NCBI RefSeq assembly: GCF_002234675.1
Contig: NC_019871.2
Coordinates: 24,833,466 to 24,897,465, forward strand
Direction: 5' to 3'
Origin: Oryzias latipes
Lineage: Eukaryota > Chordata > Actinopteri > Beloniformes > Adrianichthyidae
Length of the DNA stretch: 64,000 nucleotides
Position 1 is the first letter of the stretch. Each line of letters begins with the position of its first letter. Both the position numbers and the translations under genes were made by a program. This document shows, one piece after another, positions 25,571-39,200 of the stretch. Under the pieces are notes generated by a model. That model was not told where the DNA came from, did not search any database, and saw only the letters and a program-made list of their open reading frames with translations.

Positions 25571-27200
25571 GTTCAACTCACAAAAGACTTAGGGAGATAA
25601 CGTTATCAAGTCAGTGTGAGGCTATCAATCGTCTCAAAATATCTGACCAATCATCGGTGACTTAGTTTTGTTTTATTTTGCACAAATAAAATAAAAATTT
25701 TAGCCTACACCAAATGAGGTGAATTTTGTTTTGAAAGGAGAGTTATGAGACGTATTTCCGTAGATTGATGTTCGGAGGTCCAATCCGAGGTCGCCAGGTT
25801 CGAGAACAAAATGTTACAAGTTTGACCTAATAATAATGACAAGGCAAAAACAATGTATACATTTAGTGTGGAAAAACAACTGTTCAGTGTTTGTTAGGCA
25901 ACTTGTTCCCAACCAATATTTAATCAACAAGCTATTTAAGTTCATTTTTATTACTTAACAGGCGGCACAACTGAACCATGAAATGATTAGTACAAAATGA
26001 TCGTTATTCATCTGCAAACAAAAAAAAGCTAAATGATTTCTTATCCCAGGAATTATCTTATTTTTACTCTGCGTATCTTTAGAGCAAGGAGGTATTTTGA
26101 TTGTCTGTTTCTACAGTGCAGTGTAATAAACAAATGACCTTTCTTCCACAATATTTACCCCCCCCCCCCCCCCAACAGTCAAAATCAGAACTGAAAACAT
26201 ACCAGTGTCTTTTTAGTCTACTCTCCTCTCAAGTCTCCTTCCAGCTTCCTTCATTTCACCCTAGAGGTCGCCCTCCTCATCCATATGTCTCACCTCTACA
26301 TCCACAAACCTCTTTAGTCTCCATTCCAACTTCAAGGGCTGAGAAAAGACAAAATCCCTACAAGAGAAAATGTTTGCTGCGGTCATACTGTTGCATATAG
26401 TATTACAAATAAAAAAATAAAATCGCATTTAAGGTATTTTTATTTCACAAGCCAAAAATAAAAACACATAACAGGATAGGAAGAAAAAGAAAAACTACAA
26501 AGCTATTCACATTCCTTAAATAATTAAACCTTTTTCAAATACACTCAAGAACTTTTGACCAGACTTTTTTAAATTAATGCAAGAAAGATTTGCCAAAAAG
26601 TATGACAAACCATCCTGTTAGTCAAATATTGACCAGTGAAATGTTATGCGTCATCTGTTAAAGATGTTCATTCTTTACGTCAGTCCCCCAAAAAATGGAT
26701 ATGATGGAACACTGACAAAATAGACTAAAACACAAGCCACAGCTACTGCTGCATACATCGTAAAGAAAAAATACAATTCGACACACACTAAGCTTTTATT
26801 ATTTATACTTTTGATTTATTTTAGTGCCAATTCCCCATGTTTTCAAAAAAGTGGAACAATATTCAACTCCCATCTTAAGATCCTGTATTGGTGAGGAATG
26901 ATGGACTAGCACAGAAGATGAATTGTTGTTAGATCTGGACTTTGCAGTGGCTACATGCTTTAGAAAAAACACATTGATGGAATAGTTTAATGGTGTATTT
27001 AGACAGTTAGCTGGTCTGACATCATTAACACGGTAAAACAGTCATCTTGGCCGTGGCAGAACGAGTCATTTGGAGTCAGGAACCATAGATTGCAGAACCG
27101 CGGACACAGGCTGGACTATGGTTTTTGTGTCTTCCTGAATTCTAACTTAAAAAGTGTTGTGGTTTTGTAGGTTTCTGGTGTCCCGCCGGATTGTTCCATT
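25570..27200. other. Intergenic region between VMP1 5' end and NPAT 3' end
   Basis: No gene found. There is a run of C at 26159-26173. On the - strand AATAAA occurs at 26820-26815 and 26800-26795, plausible ends for the NPAT 3' UTR about 400 nt past its stop. The open frame at 26101-26400 crosses the C run and looks like chance. Confidence 0.5.
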
Positions 27201-30200
27201 TTATTCATCATAGTGAAGAGAAGACAAAAACTTATCCACATCCAAATCATGGGGAAAGCAATCCATCAGTTTTTTCCTTTCCTGTAGAAACGCACAAAAC
27301 AAAGCGGTGTTAGTTGGCAGAAACATTAACAAGCATTCACTTTGATAAAATAAAAATCTATTAGCATAAAATGACTAATCATACACCGTTTTCTTTTGAA
27401 ATATTAGCATTTATGTAGTTAATGCTCAGGATCTCTTGTAAATTAGAAAAAAAAAAATCAAAATGTTTCTTAGTGACGAGTTTTTCCAGACCTAAACCCA
27501 GGAGTTTAAGAGAAGCAAGATACAGCAAGAAAGAAAGACAAAACACCCTCAATGTGACTCAATCTGACTGGCTTTATGCTGCTTCACGGTTCTACCCCAC
27601 TCTTCTTTAAACCCCCCCCCCCCTTGTCATCCCTCTCTCTCTTCTTCCCTTCTTTTCTTTTCCGTCAGGTCCAACAAAAGACTGTTACAGATACAAGTAA
27701 GTTGAATAAAGTTTAGCCTAAATTACAAAAGAGGTTTATTCCTAGTGTGTCAGAAGATTTATAACCCCTATTATAACAGTAAAATATGTCCAACACAATA
27801 AACTTTCAGCTCTCATCTGTCTGCTCAGCTGTTGGACAGGACAAGTTAGAAAGGAAAAAAAAAAAGTTAGATCAAATAAGTCTAACCCCACCCCCAAAAG
27901 ACTATTTAGTGTAGGACCCTGGATTTTAATGAAATTCAAACACATTTGATATCAATACATTTTGTTTTAAACACCAAATATGAATTAAACAGCTAATAAA
28001 TCTGGACATGTTATCCATCCATCCACCCATCTTCTCCGCTTATCCGGGACCGGGTCGCGGGGGCAGCAGTCTAAGCAGAGATGCTTAGACTTCCCTCGCC
28101 CCAGCCACTTCCTCCAATTCCTCTGGGGGTACCTCGAGGCGTTCCCAGGCCAGCCTAGAGACGTAGTCTCTCCAGCGTGTCCTGGGTCTTCCCCGGGGCC
28201 TCCGCCCAGTGGGACATGCCCGGAACACCTCTCCAGGGAGGCATCCAGGAGGCATCCAGACTAGATGCCCGAGCCACCTCAACCGACTCCTTTCGATGTG
28301 GAGGAAAAGCGGTTCTACTCCGAGCTCTCTGCGGGTGACCGAGCTTCTCACCCCATCTCTGAGGGAGCGCCCAGCCACCCTACGGAGGAAGCTCATTTCA
28401 GCCGCTTGTATTCGGGACCTCGTTCTTTCGGTCATGACCCATAGCTCATGACCATAGTGTAAGTATTGGAATGAAGATCGACCGGTAAATTGAGAGCTTT
28501 GCTTTTCGGCTCAGCTCTCTCTTCACCACAACGGACCGATGCAGCGACCGCATAACTACGGACGCCGCTGCGATCCGCCTGTCAATCTCACGCTCCGCTC
28601 TTCCCTCACTCGTGAACAATACCTCCAGATATTTAAACTCCTCCACCTGGGGCAGGGACACTCCTCCCACCGAGAGATGGCAAGCTACCCTGGACATGTT
28701 ATTACAAAGACATTTTATGACTATGTTCTGATGAGGAAAATTGTTTAAACACAATGCATTGTGGTCAATATTTGCCAATCTAGTGAGCATTGATGCACAC
28801 GGTTTGTGTTTACAGAGACTTCTGGGAAATTACCAGGGCACTAAGACTTTGGAATTGTATATTGAGACAAAATAACGGACATACTAAAAAAGTGCACATG
28901 CTGACGAGTAGTGAGGGAATTTGGACCAAACCAAAAAACGATCTACTTTCAGCAGAAAAAGAGGTATTTAGAACAGAATATATTCAAAATACCTTCTCCT
29001 TGATGTAGATGCCAGTTAACCCTTATGCTATCTTAGATGAACCCACCCTTACATTGACGTGTTCTCCCTACCATGACAAAGGTGGATAAAGGTGGAAAGA
29101 TTTCATGAAATTCATGGACACCAGGGAAGATCACAAATCATTGAAGGAAAAAGGTTCAGAGCACTGTCTAGTGGGTCTAGATGACCCAACTCCCAATGTT
29201 ATAGTGCCTAGGATAGCACAAGGGTTACAGGGACAACTAGCACCTTCCACTCAAGTCTACATTTTTCAGCTCCTTTTTGGATCTTTCCTTTTTCCTTTTT
29301 AAAATGTGCTTGTTTGTTGCTTTCAAATACCATAGAAATATTTGGCAGCAAATTCTAAAATTGTCTACCAAGTTTAGACCAAACTCCATCCATCCATCCA
29401 TCCCCAGAACAAGCTGAATCCCTTTTGGAGTCATGGTGATGGAGCCATCTCAGGTCGCCAGTCTGTCACAGGGCCACACAATCACTAAAGGCCAATTTAA
29501 CTTACAAAGCCTGTTTTTGGACTGTGGAAGGCAGCCGGAGTTCCCGGAGAAAGCCTGTGCATGCACGGGGAGAACATGCAACCTCCACACAAGAACCCAT
29601 CCAGGATTTGAACAGGGGCTTTCTCGCTGAGACCAGAGCGCTTACCACTACACCACCGTACAGCCCTACAGCAAACTCCCAAAACTATTAAGCGTAGATG
29701 ATTCTAACAGTCCTCCTTTTAGATGTTTGGTGGCTGAATGCAGAAAACTAGAGTAACATACTCACCCTGTCTTTCTTTTTACTGGGAGATTGTTTCAGCT
29801 CTCTCTTTGAAGAGGGCGTTTCTGTTGGTGAAGGTGCTTTGCGTTTCTTATTCTTTGAACTTCCAGGTGATTTCTGTCCAGCCTCGTCCTGGCGCAGGCT
29901 GTCCTTCAGTGGGGTGCCGGTTCTGGCGATGGCAGCCCGGGACAGAATCATGAGCGTGTGTGCTGCCATGTTGATGCTGTTCTCACTGCCGGCTTCGCTG
30001 GCAGGGCTGCAGGTCGGAACATCAGGGGTTCTAGGAGTTAACTGATGCTTGGGGGTCCCTTCGATATCTTTACCCTTTTTAGGGTGGGAGGGTGTCCTGG
30101 GGCAGTCGGCAGGTACCTCATGGCTATGGACACTCGCATAAAGACCAGGGGTGGAACTGACCGTTCCAGATTTCTTACTCGGAGTGGACAAGCTCCTCTG

Positions 30201-33200
30201 TCCTTGAAAGTCTTGCAGCATCTCAGCTGCCTGCTTGGCCAAAGAGCTGGTCTTTGATGGAGTCTTTGCAACCTTGGGTTGCGGGTTTGGTGTCTGCGGT
30301 GAGGCGGCTGGAGGGCTGAAGTCTCTGGACTCTGAGGAAGTAGACGTCGTCGCCTGTTGCTGCTTCTGTTCTTGCATTTCGTTTTCCTTGTTGGCCGTGA
30401 CATGTGGCATCTCTTGTGACGGAGTCCTTTTCTCTGCTCGGCCCTCACGGGATTTCCCGGCTGCCTCTTTCCTTCCGTCTTCTCTGTCCTTTCTACTTTC
30501 CGATCCATCGGATGATGTTGACCTCGAACTCCGAGCGGTTTCTGCTTTTGTTTCTTCTGCAGATGCAACATTCTTATCACTAGGTTGTGACAGTTCTCCT
30601 AATTCTGACTTTTTCGAAGCCTCAGTTTGCAAAACACTTGAAGAACTTGAACTTTGAAACTCTTTGTTCTGAATGCCAACTTTCTGGCTGTTAGAAGTGT
30701 TTTTTGAAGACTCTTTCTGTGGTTTTTGAACAGGAACTGTAGCATTTAATGAGTCCACTCCAGTTTGAGAACCTCCTGAACATCGGACAGGCTCTATTCT
30801 CCTTTTGGGTTTATTGCCACCCAAAATATTGGGTTTCGTTCTGGTGACTGGATGTCTTTTGTCCTTATCGGCTGATGGAATAGATTTAGATCCAGACGGA
30901 TTTGGAGCCATGGACTTGATGGTTTCAGTAGTTTTAGAATTGCATGGTGGAGTTTCCGAAGAAGAAGAAGATTCAAAACACAATATTCGTTTGTGACTTG
31001 GACCCGTTGCTGCATCAAACAGGTTTGTGGTTTTAAGCTGAACTTCCCTGCTTTTATCTGACATGCCTGTAATCCAAATAAACACAATTATTGAAATTCA
31101 GATCCATCTTCACAACAAAACATAACCTAAATAGAGTTAAGGTCTCCATCAGAAAAAGAGGAAACACAACAGAAAGATTGACTAACCGGAATTTGGAGCC
31201 TGTTTGGCTGCCAGCGTCACGGGCTTCAGTGTTTCCATTGACTGAACCGGGATGGGGTTTGGTACGTCAACAAGCTGCAAGTATACAAACGCATTTTGAC
31301 CGACTCGTGCAGCTATGGGGAGAGCAGACGTTATTCTTTCTAACAAAAACAGAGAATCTCCTTTACCTGATTGGACACCAGCTGCACATTTCCCAAGGGG
31401 TTCTGGCCCACCACAGAAACAGGAAGAACCACAGGGTTTACAGCGGAGGGCAAGATGATTGTAGACCCTGCAAATGGAAAATCCAAGACACAGTCAAGGA
31501 CAACAGCAAACGTGGAAAAAATGATACCTTCCTTTGAGTGTTTTGTCTCTCACCTGTGGAGAAGCTTTCGGTAAGTCCTGGTGTGGTTAGCCCAAACGGA
31601 CTGGCTGTCAGAGGCTGTCCTAAGACATCGGAAGGAAGCTGCACCTGTTTCGCTTGAACATCTGCTGTTGGAGTCACAAGGAAATAGCTGGCAGGAGACT
31701 CCTGGATGGCAGGTTTAGCTGCATCCACGGGCAACTGAATTATATATCTTTGCTGGGGATGCGACGTTCTACCAAATGGAGACGTGGATATCGCTCCAGC
31801 TCGACACCTGGCTGGACTGCCAAATGCTTCAGAGCTTTGCAAGCCACGGACCGCCTGTGCTGCCTCATCAAAGTTGGCCTTTGGAGTACCAGGTCCTCCG
31901 GGTGACTTGGCTGGAGACGAAAGGTAGATAGTGGGAATCTTGTCCACCGAGATTCCTGAAATGGCTCGATTTAAGGTGGTATCTTTGGAAGTATCCTCAT
32001 CTTTGTTATCGCTTATGATGATCTTTAAGGACACTACATTGCTAGAATCTCCTGTGGCTTTGATAGGGGTTGTAGGGTTGGTGGCTGAATAACTCCCTAC
32101 AACAGAGGGAGGTGAGGACAGAGTGCTGGATTGGGGTGCAGGGGTTACAGATGTTAGGGCAGGTGTAGCTGCTCCAAGCACAGGGATGGAAACTAAAGAG
32201 GCGGAGGCACTTGTAGCAGTAGAGCTGGTAGAGAAAGACATTACTGAGACCGTAGATTCTGGCAAAGCTTCACCTCCAATGCCTAAAACTGACACAGAAG
32301 ACTGAAGACTTGAACTTTGGGTGTTGTTCTCCTGAACTCCCAAAGGAGACACTACAACAAGCTGGTCATTTACAGCTAGACAAGGAGGAGGATTCTTTTT
32401 ATTGGATCCCTGACTTTGATTCTTGTCCACATTTAGAGCTTCTGGCAGCGCAGAGTCTTCTGATGAAGAGACTAAGGTTGAATTAATAATGGCACCTGAA
32501 GAAGGGATGGTTTCCTCCGAGTTAACCCGAGTGGCCAAACTGTCCAAAGTGGGGGATAGCGTGGGCAGTGGCGTCTCAGAAATCTCCATGGATACCTCAC
32601 CGCCATTGTTATTTTGGTGCGAGGGCTTTTCTTTTCTTTTGGGATCCAGCGTGGCAGACGAGGAGGCTCTGTGCTCTCCATGACTCACCAATAACCTGGC
32701 CGAGCTGTTTTCTATCCTGGATGACCTTCCGCTAGAGTCAATGACGGTTTTCTTCAATGAGACAGAAGCGGTGGACTTCCTGGTCTGACGCTCCGGTACA
32801 GCTTTTATCTTCAGGGTTACTGGTGTGGAATCAGAAGGATTTTCTTGTAATTGCTGCACAGGATCTTTAGGGGGAAAAAATGGAAATGTAACATCAAATG
32901 TATCTTTTCTGTGTAGATATAAGGTCTGAATAAAATAAAGCTGTTAAAGCACAACACGCGGACGGTGACCAGACGTTATCCATGTCATCCACGGAACGCA
33001 TCATCATTCAGATCAGATCATCTTTTACATCAGTGGTTCTAAGCTTTTTTTCAGGCCACGAACTGGTTTAACGCTAGACAATTTTTATTAAGGACCGCCC
33101 CTCTGACTTTTTTATTTTAAGTCTTCAGTTTCCCGTTACTTTTTAGGGTAAACTTTATCTTCACCCTCTGTAAATTTTCTGCAGCTGCTTTAAACTTTAT

Positions 33201-36200
33201 TTCTACACTAGATTTCATGTAGGAACCATTAAAATATGATATTGATTTTCTCTTAACCCATAACTGTTACAGTGGAAGCTAAAAAAAAGATAAATAGAAA
33301 ATAGAAGAAAAAATGCCATAAAACTTCAGCCTTGTCCGACTTTTAAGGTTTCACATATAATCACAAAAAAGAAAGAAACGGTGCAAAGGACTAATATTTT
33401 ACAGATTACACATAGCAGGCTTTGTGTGCAGTGAAAAACTGTGGCAATAAATCCATATTTGGAATAAAGACTCCAAGATTTTGTCTGTTAAATGCAGAGT
33501 TTTTTTTTCTTCTGTTTCCTCACTGGCTCTTTTCTGCAAAAACAAACTTTCCAAATACGTTTGTTTTTTGTTTATTTTGCTGGCTTGGGGGTTTCAATTT
33601 AGCGGTCAGAGTAGGTGGTTTAAGAAAATCGCGAATGGATTTTCAACACGTGACCGAGCGACTTGACGTGTGTCAAGGATGAGCCGGATGTGGTGGAGAG
33701 AATCTAGTAGTTTTCCAAAATAAAACGTCCTTCAGAATCAGATTATTTTTGTTTTTGGTCAAATAATGATATGCTGACGGCAAAAGACAACATTTGAGGT
33801 GAGGTGCTTTCAATAAGTCTGTGCATTACCCAATATCAGTACTTCTTTGCTCCCTAAGAGTGATACTAAGCACAAGTAAGAAAATCGAATAAACCAGCCG
33901 AAGAATAGAATTTTTACACCACTAAGATTACCAGGATAAAAGATTGTCTAGCTAATGGTCACTGGTTTGCTGCACTGCAATGTAAATGCTGTAGAGGGCT
34001 GTTTTCTATTGAATTTATGAGATAACCAGTAGGGTTGTGCCGATGGACGATATCATCGTCCATCGTGATGGGTGACTGACATCCCGATGGAGAGACCACC
34101 ATCGTGATGCCACGCCCCCGCCACGTTGCGCGTCGACACCATAAGCCGCGGTTACATGTACAAAATATCCTGATGGGATCAATGGTCGGATTAGAATCCA
34201 ACCGTGTAGATGGGCCCAGAAAAATGTTTTCAGAATATAAAAACGTTCACTAAGGTCACAATTTCGGTCAGAATAAATCATTCGCACACGCGCAGTATTC
34301 GCACATGCGCAGTTTGAAAACCGGAAGAGGATACAACTTCCGCCGAGCGGCTTTTTTTCCAAACTTTATTCTTCTTTCTCTTTCGGCTTTTCCCATCAGG
34401 GGTCGCCACAGCGAATCATCCTTTTCCACCTCACTCTATCATGAACATCTTCTACCCTAACATTAGCCAACTTCATGTCCTCTGTTAAGACATCCATGTA
34501 TCTCCTCTTTGGCCGTCCTCTTGCCCTCCTGCCAGGCAGCTCCATCTCCAACATCCTTCTACCAATATATCCACTATCCCTCCTCTGAACATGTCCAAAC
34601 CATCTCAGTCTGGCTTCTCTGACTTTGTCGCTAACACAGGCAACATGAGCCGTCCCTCTGATGTACTCGTTCCTTATCCTGTCTAACCTGGTCACTCCTA
34701 AGGAGAACCTCAACATCTTCATCTCCGCTACCTCCATCTCAGCCTCTTGTCTCTGTCTCACTGCTACCGTCTCTAACCCATAGAGCAGAGCTGGTCTCAC
34801 CACTGTCTTGTACACCTTTCCTTTGAGTCTTGTTGACACTCTTCTGTCACACAACACTCCTGACACTTTCCTCCACCCGCTCCAACCTGCCTGCACTCGC
34901 CTCTTCACCTCTTTTCCACACTCCCCATCACACTGAACTGTTGACCCCAAGTACTTAAACTCCTGCACCTTCTTCACCTCAGCTTACCTTCAACTTTATT
35001 GAAGGTAACAATTCAATACAAAACGATAACAGCGCCGAGCGGCTATATACATTGACATGTCAGCTCGGTAAAATACGAGACGATCTTCTAAACGTGCTTT
35101 TAATAATGTTACGGTTATTATGAAACACATGTTCGCTCATCATTTGAATTTTAATCCGTGTGGTCAGTGCTTTTTCTGAACGTAGCCAGGATTAGCAGTA
35201 TGCTAACACACGGGCTAACAACATTAGCTTTGGAGCTACGGGACGGATCGCAGTCTTAAATCTCCCACACATACCGCTCATGTACCCCCCCCCCCCCTTC
35301 CCATCAAACATAAAGCTGTAAATCCGCCCTCCGCCGGTCCACTTCGCTAGTTAAGTGCGGGAGCGGACTACTTTTCTATTTTGCTTGTTACTTTTTCTGT
35401 TAAAGTCACTTCCCTCAGTTTATACTGGATCATCGCGGATTAACCATTAGTTGGGAAATAAAATGAAAAAGCAAAATAACGAATAGCAGTTATATAAGAA
35501 CGAAAAATGTAAAAAATACCCCCCCCCCCCCCCCCCCGACGATGTCATCGTCCATCCCGATGGTTGACAGCAAACATCGTCAACGGCCAAATTAGGGGAC
35601 ATCGCCCAACCCTAATAACCAGCTTCCCCATCAGTACGTTTATATTGAATTCACATTTGTACAAAAACAACCAAAAATGTTGCAGGAAACCCTGTTTTCA
35701 AATTATGTCTCCCTTTATTCCAAAAGAATCTAGCTTTCACCGCAGATTCAAGCCGCCAATCGTTTGCGGTTTTTAAAATGTGGTTCTCATACCTGGATCG
35801 TTGTTCTGAAGGACTCGGACCGTAGATGAAGGTCCGGCATTGTCGATTTCTTCTGGACTGCTGCTGACATCTACGTCCCCCGTCTCCCCGTCTGTGAATC
35901 TTGTTTTATCTGAAAAAACAGGTGTAAAAAAAACAAAAAAAAACCTTTCAGCTGTACTGTCTAATGACGCAGAGACATTGGCCTGTTGCTTTGCAGCAGG
36001 CAGAGCTAAACCACGGCCGTAGTTACTGTAATCGAAGAGGTCGAAGAGAGCCTGAAAAGCCGGGTCAGATTCTGTTTGTTCCAAAATGTCGTGGATGGCA
36101 TCATCGCTCATGTGAATTTCACCCTGTCAGCACAAACAAAATGAACAAAGCTCCCATATGTGGAAAGCACTTCCATTTGGAACTTTTCAAAGGAAAATAA

Positions 36201-39200
36201 GCGATGCTTTGAATGATATTAGCATGTTAGATTTTTCGCATACCTGCAATCCCAGAATCTCATCTATAGACTGGTCTGCCTCCACGGGGCCTTCAGAGGC
36301 TTTTGGTGTTTGTGGTACTGGCTCACTGGTAAAGCAGATGATGGAAGAACATTTATGTTATGTCTGATACGGCTATTACACTAAAGTTCTACACACGTAT
36401 CAAGCAATGCATAACTTTAGCTTACTTTGCAAGAATTTTGTTGATGTTTTCTGCGAGCTTCTCTTGTAGTGACCTGTCTCCCAGGATCTTGTCACGAGCA
36501 TTTTGTATCACAAGTTGCTGTAAAGATAAAAAATTACAAGTCATCTCAGGCTGGAATGTCCCAAAGATACAAGGAAGTTTCAAGGAAAATCAAGGGTTGC
36601 GTTCTAATTTTAGTTCTGACAGACCCGATGAAAATAGTGTTTTTAACATGTTCTTTTGTTGCATTATTCTGATGATGGAAAGAACGTTTCTTTATTCAAA
36701 TCGTTGTGAATCAGGAGCAGACTAAAAAATGCTGTTTGAAAAAGAGCTTATTTATGATGCAGGAAATTCACATAAGCTTCTCAGCAACAGGATCGGAAAG
36801 AGGGGTGGGGGTTGCTCTACGCCAACAGTCCCGCCCACAACTGAGAGGCTGATTTTTTAAAGAACTACCGCCGCTCTGCGGAAACGACACAGGTTTTCTG
36901 GTTTTGGCTAAAAAAAAAAGTATAATCATTATTTAAAGACCACTGGGGAAGCTTTTACAATAGATCAAAAGATGATTGAGTGGGTCTTTAAGGAAATGTA
37001 CTACGATTTGCACAGAGAGAAGATGAAGTTTAGACATATAAACCCCACCTGGTTGCTAGTTGCGATAAAAAGAAGCCAGCAAAAACACACACACTTACAG
37101 GAAAGTTCTCATCAACGACCTCTTCAGGTTGGGGTTCAGTACTGACGCTTCCAACAGGAAGAGCAGACCTATTAGGTCCACTGGACCCACCAGGAGCACC
37201 ACCTCTCTTCCTGGGAGTATCCCTGAAAAGTTGGTAGTTGAAAATACTAGTTAGACTCTGTAAACCAAAACCAACATGAAAACATGGAACCTGGTTGTAT
37301 CTTGAGAAAACATTTGGTCAGCATTTTAAGTAAAAAGAATGGGGTCGTACCATTTCCGTCGACCAGGGGACATTGGGCCTGAAGTTAACCGGTGCTCTGA
37401 AACAATAATCTGCACAGGGGAATCCCCTAGGAAAAAAAGAAGAAAAGTAGTATATGTTACTCAAAGGCTTTAAACTTTACAGGTTTATAAAAAACAAGGG
37501 AAAAAAAGGCTTGACATTGTCATCTCCTTTAACCCGGGAGTAAAACATGGCAAGACCCAGCACCCTTTTTAGTGAAAAAAAAAGTCAACAATTCTACTTA
37601 TGGTCTATGATACTGACTGGGTGTATTCAATATTCGGTTGATGTCTGGAACTTGATGCTGTTGCGTGACGCCATTTGGCACTTGTCTGACGTGCGGGCCT
37701 GTGATGCACACCGGAGTGGAGTGGCCGAGCATGCTGTGGGGGGTGTGCACAGGGCTGATGATGGAGCTCGCTTCAGAAGCAGAAGAACAAATGATCCCAC
37801 CAACAGAACCGGCAGTCAAGGCCCGCTGCCTTGCCATGTTGGCCACTCCGATGCGTGAACGCGCTGTAAGGGAAGCAGGCTTGTGAGTGCATAGAATATA
37901 CAGCCACAGACCGAGCTGACAAAGAACTAGGACAGGAGAAACAGTCAAAAGAGCAGATTAACTTCCGCAAACTTTATTTGTATGAACAGAAGTAGAGAAA
38001 GACCACTGGAACGTTTTAAATTGGCTAAAAATAGGGGGAAAATTTGGGTGGAAACTGCATATATGAAGTCAATTCTTCAGTTATCAGAAAGGACAATATT
38101 AAATTTAGCTGTCAGGGAAAAATTAAAATAAAAAACTCAGTAAGAAACAAACTAAGTGAAAATGTTAAGACTGAGATGAAAACTTACCATTTCACTTCCT
38201 AAAATCATGTTAAATAATAGAATATGAGCTAAAGTAGTGGTTAATCCTATGTTTATGGTGACTAGCTATTAATAAGGGGACTAGATGTAGCAGACATGCT
38301 GATTTATGGAAATGGGGATGAAACGTAAGCAAAGCTGACAGCTAATTTGATTCATAATTTAACGTCCTGGAAACATGTAGAGATTTGCAACGTAAAGTTG
38401 AAAAATGTTTCTTTCCCTCTATGACAACCAATACCAGGTGTATGGACAGACCTCAATAAATACTAATAATCTAGACTAGAACAAGTCAGGGTAATAGTCT
38501 TTTTATTTAATGATTTCCCTCATTCGGCTTCTAATAAAGCTTTGATTTTCTTCGCCACAGTGTCATTTAGCATAACTTACTTCTTTGACTTGCTGATATA
38601 GCAGGAGAATTCTGCAATGACCTGTAGAAAAGATAAAAATTTAAAGACACAAATGACCTTTTTCAAATTTGAATGTGAACTTTGATGTAAAAAACTATTT
38701 TTTTTCAAACTTTATTTGGTTGAGAGTAAAGTCCAACTTTTTCCACAATGAGGTCATCACAAGAGGCACTTCTTGAGAGGATTCTGATAAATAAAAATAT
38801 TATTCGTGTTCAAAACATGAAATAATTTGTAAAAAAAATTATATCAGTGAAAGCATCATTTTCTTACCTTTAGCTTTGGCAGCTACGTACTCATTTAAAA
38901 TAGTTGTTAAACCTTTTCCAAAAATCGACTGCGAAAGTAGTGGAAGAAAAAAGGGTCAAAAAGGGTCACACGTTAGATTAGAACATAACGAAGGGGAAGA
39001 AAGACTCTATTTTTCCTGTGTGATGTTGTACAAGTGTTTTGGTTGGATGTTTACAAATGGTTAAGACATAAATTTCCATTCATCATGGACTTCTTTTCCA
39101 AAGAAGTCATAATCTTTGGCCTGTCAATACACAACAATGTAAATAATGTATGTATCAATACTGTGTTATGTTTAGACAAGTTTTTTATACACAAAAATAG

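Noticed and set aside
29600-29666. tRNA gene
   Set aside because: Only A- and B-box-like words of a SINE head; no full cloverleaf and a SINE body follows.
30038-30657. Long open frames on both strands inside the NPAT exon 29766-31066 (up to 180 codons)
   Set aside because: They are out-of-frame shadows of a large low-complexity coding exon.
26159-35537. Runs of C near 26159, 27611, 35287 and 35520 as functional structures
   Set aside because: Simple homopolymers common in this genome; they may also have wrong lengths from sequencing.
37598-37948. Extending the NPAT exon 37618-37863 to the in-frame TAA at about 37600 as an alternative end
   Set aside because: The donor GTCAGT at 37617 keeps the phase with the next exon (RDSPVQIIVSEHR); the stop is intronic.
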